Source: Bacteroidales bacterium UBA3856
GTDB taxonomy: Bacteria; Bacteroidota; Bacteroidia; Bacteroidales; UBA932
Length of the DNA: 10,176 nt
Direction of reading: 5' to 3'
Assembly (NCBI GenBank): GCA_002392525.1
Contig: DGHE01000226.1
Span: 1-10,176 of the forward strand
Positions 7,211 through 10,176 of the stretch are shown here, one piece after another (positions within the stretch are counted from its first letter, which is position 1; the number at the start of each line of letters is the position of its first letter). The position numbers and the translations under genes were made by a program. The notes beneath the pieces are model-generated. The model saw nothing but the letters and a program-made list of their open reading frames with translations. It searched no databases and had not been told where the DNA came from.

Positions 7211-7216
7211 CAGGAT

Positions 7217-9331
7217 ATGGGAAAAAAATCAACCCTTGTAGCTGTAACGGCCCTGGCCCTTCTGCTGTCCGGTATTGCGCTGGCTGTTGTCCGGCTGTAC
7301 AGACCGGCAGGGGAGCATGTGAGCGAAAAACAGGTAGATGCTTCCTGGAATATCCTGGGGGCCATTCCCTCCGACGCTGCTGCGGTGCTGGTATTCGACG
7401 GCTCTTCAAGGGCTGCTTCCATCCTGGCCGATTCGACCGGTTTCCTGGGCGGGCTCGTGGCTCCGGGAAATCCCGCTTTTGTGAAGTATCTCAGTTCCCT
7501 GGGCCGTCACAAGGTGGCCATTTCCCTGCACAACAGCGGTTCCCTGGTGCCGCTTGTAGCCGCAGAGGTCCAGGCAGACTCCACGCTGGAGATCCTGGCT
7601 TCCCGGGCCGGCCTCAAAGTGCATCAGGCCGGAGAATACCTGCTGGCTTCCCGCAGCGAAACCTTTCTCAATGCCGGCGTGCGCCAGCTGGAGGAAGGCC
7701 ATTCCATCCTGGGCACCCGCCATCTCAAGGACCTGGTTTCCCATGTCGGGGGATCGGCCATTGTCCTTATTGCCCATTCCCATGCACCCAAACTCCTGCA
7801 GATGTATGCCGGAAAGGCCATGCAGCAGTACGCTACCTTTGTGAAGAACCTCTCGGCCTGGAGCGCCTGGAGCGTTGAGGCACTTTCCCCCGAGCATCTG
7901 GTTCTTGAGGGCTGTGCCCTTCCCGGGGAAGGTGTTGCCAGCTATTTCGCCGCTTTTGCAGGAACGCCCGCCGGGCAGCCGGAATTCCCGGACGTGCTCC
8001 CTTACTATACCGCTCGTGCCCTCTCTCTCTCTCTGGCCAGTACAGAAGATTTCCTTGCAGCCCGTCGCAAGCAGGAAGACGGAAACGCCTCGCTGGCTAC
8101 GTATAACAAGGCCCTCAAGGCCAAATCTGGCCGGCCGCTCAGCGTGGAGGAATGGTTTGTGAACCTGCAGCCCCGTGAGGCGGTGTATGCCAGTTTCCGG
8201 GACGAGACCGGCGTGGAACGGGAAGCCGTTCTTGTCCGCAGCGCAAAAGATCTCAAGCTGGGAACGGAAACCGCCAATGCCTACCGTGGAGCGCTCGCTG
8301 CCGTTCTGGGCCCCGATTTCGCCGTTCAGGACAGCGTGTGTGCCTCTGTTACCGGCCGATGGAGCGTTTTTGCAGACCTTCCCACCGTACGCCTTTTCTC
8401 CGACAAGGCTTTTCTGGAGTATTCCCTGAAAAACCGCCTGTCCGACGCATCGGTCACGCTTCCCGCCGGTTTCGTGGCCTATACCTCCTTCTCCGACGCT
8501 CCCGAGGAAGCCGGCCGGGTGTTCTCTGAGAGCCTGTCGGCCCCGGTCCTTTCCTTTGTGAAAGGGGCGGGCTTTGCTCCCGCCGCTGCCTCGCTCGATC
8601 TTTCCGGAGACCTTCCCTCCATGCACGTCCAGCTGGATACCCGTGCCCTCAAGGGCTCCAAGGTCCAAGTGCTGGAGAGAGATACCGTAGTGGTGGTGCC
8701 CGGAGGCCTTTTCCCCGTTACCAACTTTGCTACGGGAAAAACCAATTATCTGTACCAGAACGCGCACAAGGCCATTTGCCTGCGCGATGAGAATAACAAG
8801 GACGTATGGGGTGTCCCGTTCAAGGAAACTATCTCCGGACGCGTCCAGACCATCGACTTCTACAACAACAAGAAGCTGCAGTGGCTGTTCTGCGCCGGTG
8901 ACAAGATGTACCTGATGGACCGTCTGGGCCGATGGGTGAACGGCTTCCCTGTAACCCTTCCCAAACCCGTTCTGCTGGGGCCCGATGTGTATGATTTCAC
9001 CGGTGCCGGCGGCTACACCGCCATTATCCTCCACAAGGACAACACGTTGGAGCGTTACAACCTGCACGGAGAAAAGGTTTCCGGATTCAAAGGCATCCGT
9101 GCCCCCGAGACCGTGAAGAACCTGCCGGAGCTCCTGGAGGTGAAGGGCAAGCACTATTGGGTGGTGCGTACTTCCATCCAGACACTCATCTATCCCTTCG
9201 AGGGAGGGGAGCCCCTCTTCAAACCGGAAGGCGGAAAGATGCTCAAGCCCGACGCCCTTCTCACTCCCAGCTCCAAGGGAGTCAATGCAGAATGCTACGA
9301 CGGGAAAACCCGTGAAATCAAACTGAACTAA
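7217..9331 (+). CDS. Membrane-anchored DUF3352-like protein with C-terminal propeller-like repeats
   Basis: This 704-residue protein has an N-terminal hydrophobic segment (residues 6-26, after MGKKS) without a clear signal-peptidase site, so it is probably anchored in the inner membrane with the rest in the periplasm. Residues about 40-490 begin with WNILGAIPSDAAAVLVF, similar to the 'IPADAA' opening of DUF3352-type proteins. They contain long alternating helical and strand segments but no catalytic motif I recognise. The C-terminal part (about 505-665) holds blade-like repeats: AICLRDENNKDVWGVPF, YLMDRLGRWVNGFPVTLP and ERYNLHGEKVSGF. These 'D/N-G-x-x-V-x-G-F' units resemble PQQ or FG-GAP-like beta-propeller modules. 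A TTG start at 7208 would lie inside the promoter box, so the ATG at 7217 is chosen. The acyl-CoA synthetase-like gene starts 16 bp downstream, suggesting an operon. Function is unknown. Confidence 0.8.
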   Translation: MGKKSTLVAVTALALLLSGIALAVVRLYRPAGEHVSEKQVDASWNILGAIPSDAAAVLVFDGSSRAASILADSTGFLGGLVAPGNPAFVKYLSSLGRHKVAISLHNSGSLVPLVAAEVQADSTLEILASRAGLKVHQAGEYLLASRSETFLNAGVRQLEEGHSILGTRHLKDLVSHVGGSAIVLIAHSHAPKLLQMYAGKAMQQYATFVKNLSAWSAWSVEALSPEHLVLEGCALPGEGVASYFAAFAGTPAGQPEFPDVLPYYTARALSLSLASTEDFLAARRKQEDGNASLATYNKALKAKSGRPLSVEEWFVNLQPREAVYASFRDETGVEREAVLVRSAKDLKLGTETANAYRGALAAVLGPDFAVQDSVCASVTGRWSVFADLPTVRLFSDKAFLEYSLKNRLSDASVTLPAGFVAYTSFSDAPEEAGRVFSESLSAPVLSFVKGAGFAPAAASLDLSGDLPSMHVQLDTRALKGSKVQVLERDTVVVVPGGLFPVTNFATGKTNYLYQNAHKAICLRDENNKDVWGVPFKETISGRVQTIDFYNNKKLQWLFCAGDKMYLMDRLGRWVNGFPVTLPKPVLLGPDVYDFTGAGGYTAIILHKDNTLERYNLHGEKVSGFKGIRAPETVKNLPELLEVKGKHYWVVRTSIQTLIYPFEGGEPLFKPEGGKMLKPDALLTPSSKGVNAECYDGKTREIKLN
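8021..8034 (+). repeat. (CT)7 dinucleotide tract inside coding sequence
   Basis: Seven consecutive CT units lie in frame in the gene at 7217 and encode alternating Leu and Ser (residues 269-273). Gain or loss of one unit would shift the frame early in the protein. The tract is short, so frequent slippage is not implied. Confidence 0.8.
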
Positions 9332-9347
9332 ACCTTACCTCAGAAAT

Positions 9348-10176
9348 ATGGAATTCAAATCTGTCAATAAAACGCTCCAGGAGAGCATGGTCCGCAACTG
9401 GGACCGCCCTGCCCTTACCAACTACCAGGGCATGACGCTGGCCTACCGTGACGTTGCCCGCCGCATCGCCAAGCTGCACATTGCCTTTGAGCAGTGCGGC
9501 CTTCAGAAGGGAGACAAGGTGGCCATCTGCTCCCGCAACCAGGCCAACTGGGGGGTCAGCTTCCTGGCCGCCATCACCTACGGCGCCGTAGCCGTTCCCA
9601 TCCTGCACGAGTTCAAACCCGGCAATATCCACTATCTGGTGAACCATTCCGAGGCCCGCGTCCTGTTCGTGGACGAGGTGATCTGGGAAGGCCTTTCCCC
9701 CGAAGAAATGCCGGACCTTTCCGTGGTGGTCCAGATCAATACGTTCAAGTTCCTGCACGCCGCCAGTGAGGAACTGGCCCAGGTGCGCGAACACCTGAAC
9801 GAGGAATTCGGCAAGCGCTATCCCAACAACTTCGAGCCCGAAGACCTCAACTATTATGAGGATACCGCCGAGGAACTGGCCATCATCAACTACACCTCCG
9901 GTACTTCCGGCTTCTCCAAGGGCGTCATGCTCCCTTACCGGTCCCTGTTCTCCAACATCGAGTTTGCCGCCAAGGATGCCTGCCCCATGCTCAAAGCCGG
10001 CATGAACGTGGTTTCCATGCTGCCGTCGGCCCACATGTACGGTATGATGTTCGAGTTCCTCTTCGAGATGACCATCGGCATGCACGTGCACTTCCTCTCG
10101 CGCGTCCCCAGCCCCAAGATCATCATGCAGGCCTTCAGCGAGATTCATCCGGACATCATCATCGCCGTTCCGCTGG
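9348..10176 (+). CDS. AMP-binding long-chain acyl-CoA synthetase-like protein, 3'-truncated by window edge
   Basis: The first 276 residues are visible and the frame is still open at the window end. The protein belongs to the ANL adenylating superfamily. The phosphate-binding loop is YTSGTSGFSKGVML at 182-195, with Ser in place of the common second Thr. The following motif MLPSAHMYGMMFEF (224-237) matches the A4 region of long-chain acyl-CoA synthetases (LPLAHxYG). The N-terminal part (GDKVAICSRNQANWGVSFLAAITYGAVAVPI) is also typical of FadD/AAE-type enzymes. It should activate a fatty acid with ATP to acyl-AMP and then acyl-CoA, or possibly load acyl-ACP. The 3' acceptor domain, including the catalytic Lys, is outside the window, so specificity is open. 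The ATG at 9348 follows the previous stop by 16 bp with no separate promoter or Shine-Dalgarno. Confidence 0.9.
   Translation, partial: MEFKSVNKTLQESMVRNWDRPALTNYQGMTLAYRDVARRIAKLHIAFEQCGLQKGDKVAICSRNQANWGVSFLAAITYGAVAVPILHEFKPGNIHYLVNHSEARVLFVDEVIWEGLSPEEMPDLSVVVQINTFKFLHAASEELAQVREHLNEEFGKRYPNNFEPEDLNYYEDTAEELAIINYTSGTSGFSKGVMLPYRSLFSNIEFAAKDACPMLKAGMNVVSMLPSAHMYGMMFEFLFEMTIGMHVHFLSRVPSPKIIMQAFSEIHPDIIIAVPL

Noticed and set aside
7208..7216. TTG start giving a 707-residue version of the anchored protein
   Set aside because: TTG is part of the TACCTTTG promoter box, and the ATG three codons later gives a normal Lys-containing anchor start.
7406..9154. 582-codon open frame on the - strand opposite the gene at 7217
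   Set aside because: Same cause: it is the antisense shadow of a long GC-rich gene. It has no promoter, signal peptide or domain. The + strand frame has a promoter, a membrane anchor and recognisable repeats.

Overview
The window most likely comes from a GC-rich member of the Bacteroidota, probably Bacteroidales. Three intergenic regions carry the Bacteroidota-type -7 promoter box TAnnTTTG (TATCTTTG at 1857, TACCTTTG at 6312 and 7203). Starts have little or no Shine-Dalgarno sequence. The protein families (outer-membrane barrel ending in Phe, PCMD-type lipoprotein, a DUF3352-like anchored protein) are typical of that phylum. The genus cannot be read from the sequence. All genes lie on the + strand.

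Layout. (1) Positions 1-1775 hold an envelope pair: the 3' part of an outer-membrane beta-barrel protein, then 5 bp later a lipoprotein with a C-terminal PCMD-like domain. A small hairpin and a strong intrinsic terminator end this unit. (2) Positions 1857-6283 hold the carbamoyl-phosphate synthetase operon carA-carB. A clear promoter is followed by a leader of about 120 nt, a leader hairpin, an 8-codon mini-ORF and a strong terminator-like hairpin just before carA, so transcription attenuation is likely. carA and carB overlap by one base (TAATG). Both subunits resemble the eukaryotic CAD/CPS1 type more than the E. coli type. (3) Positions 6290-10176 hold a lipid/envelope cluster: a PlsC/hemolysin-type acyltransferase with its own promoter, a 704-residue membrane-anchored protein whose promoter box ends six bases before its ATG, and the 5' part of a long-chain acyl-CoA synthetase-like AMP-binding enzyme that runs off the window.

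How they work together. CarA releases ammonia from glutamine, and CarB uses it with bicarbonate and two ATP to make carbamoyl phosphate for pyrimidine and arginine synthesis. The acyltransferase and acyl-CoA synthetase probably serve membrane-lipid metabolism; the protein between them has no known role. I found no tRNA, rRNA, CRISPR array, insertion sequence or defence system. The content is mostly housekeeping and envelope genes. The most interesting parts are the carAB leader, the CarAB lineage and the apparently leaderless gene at 7217.
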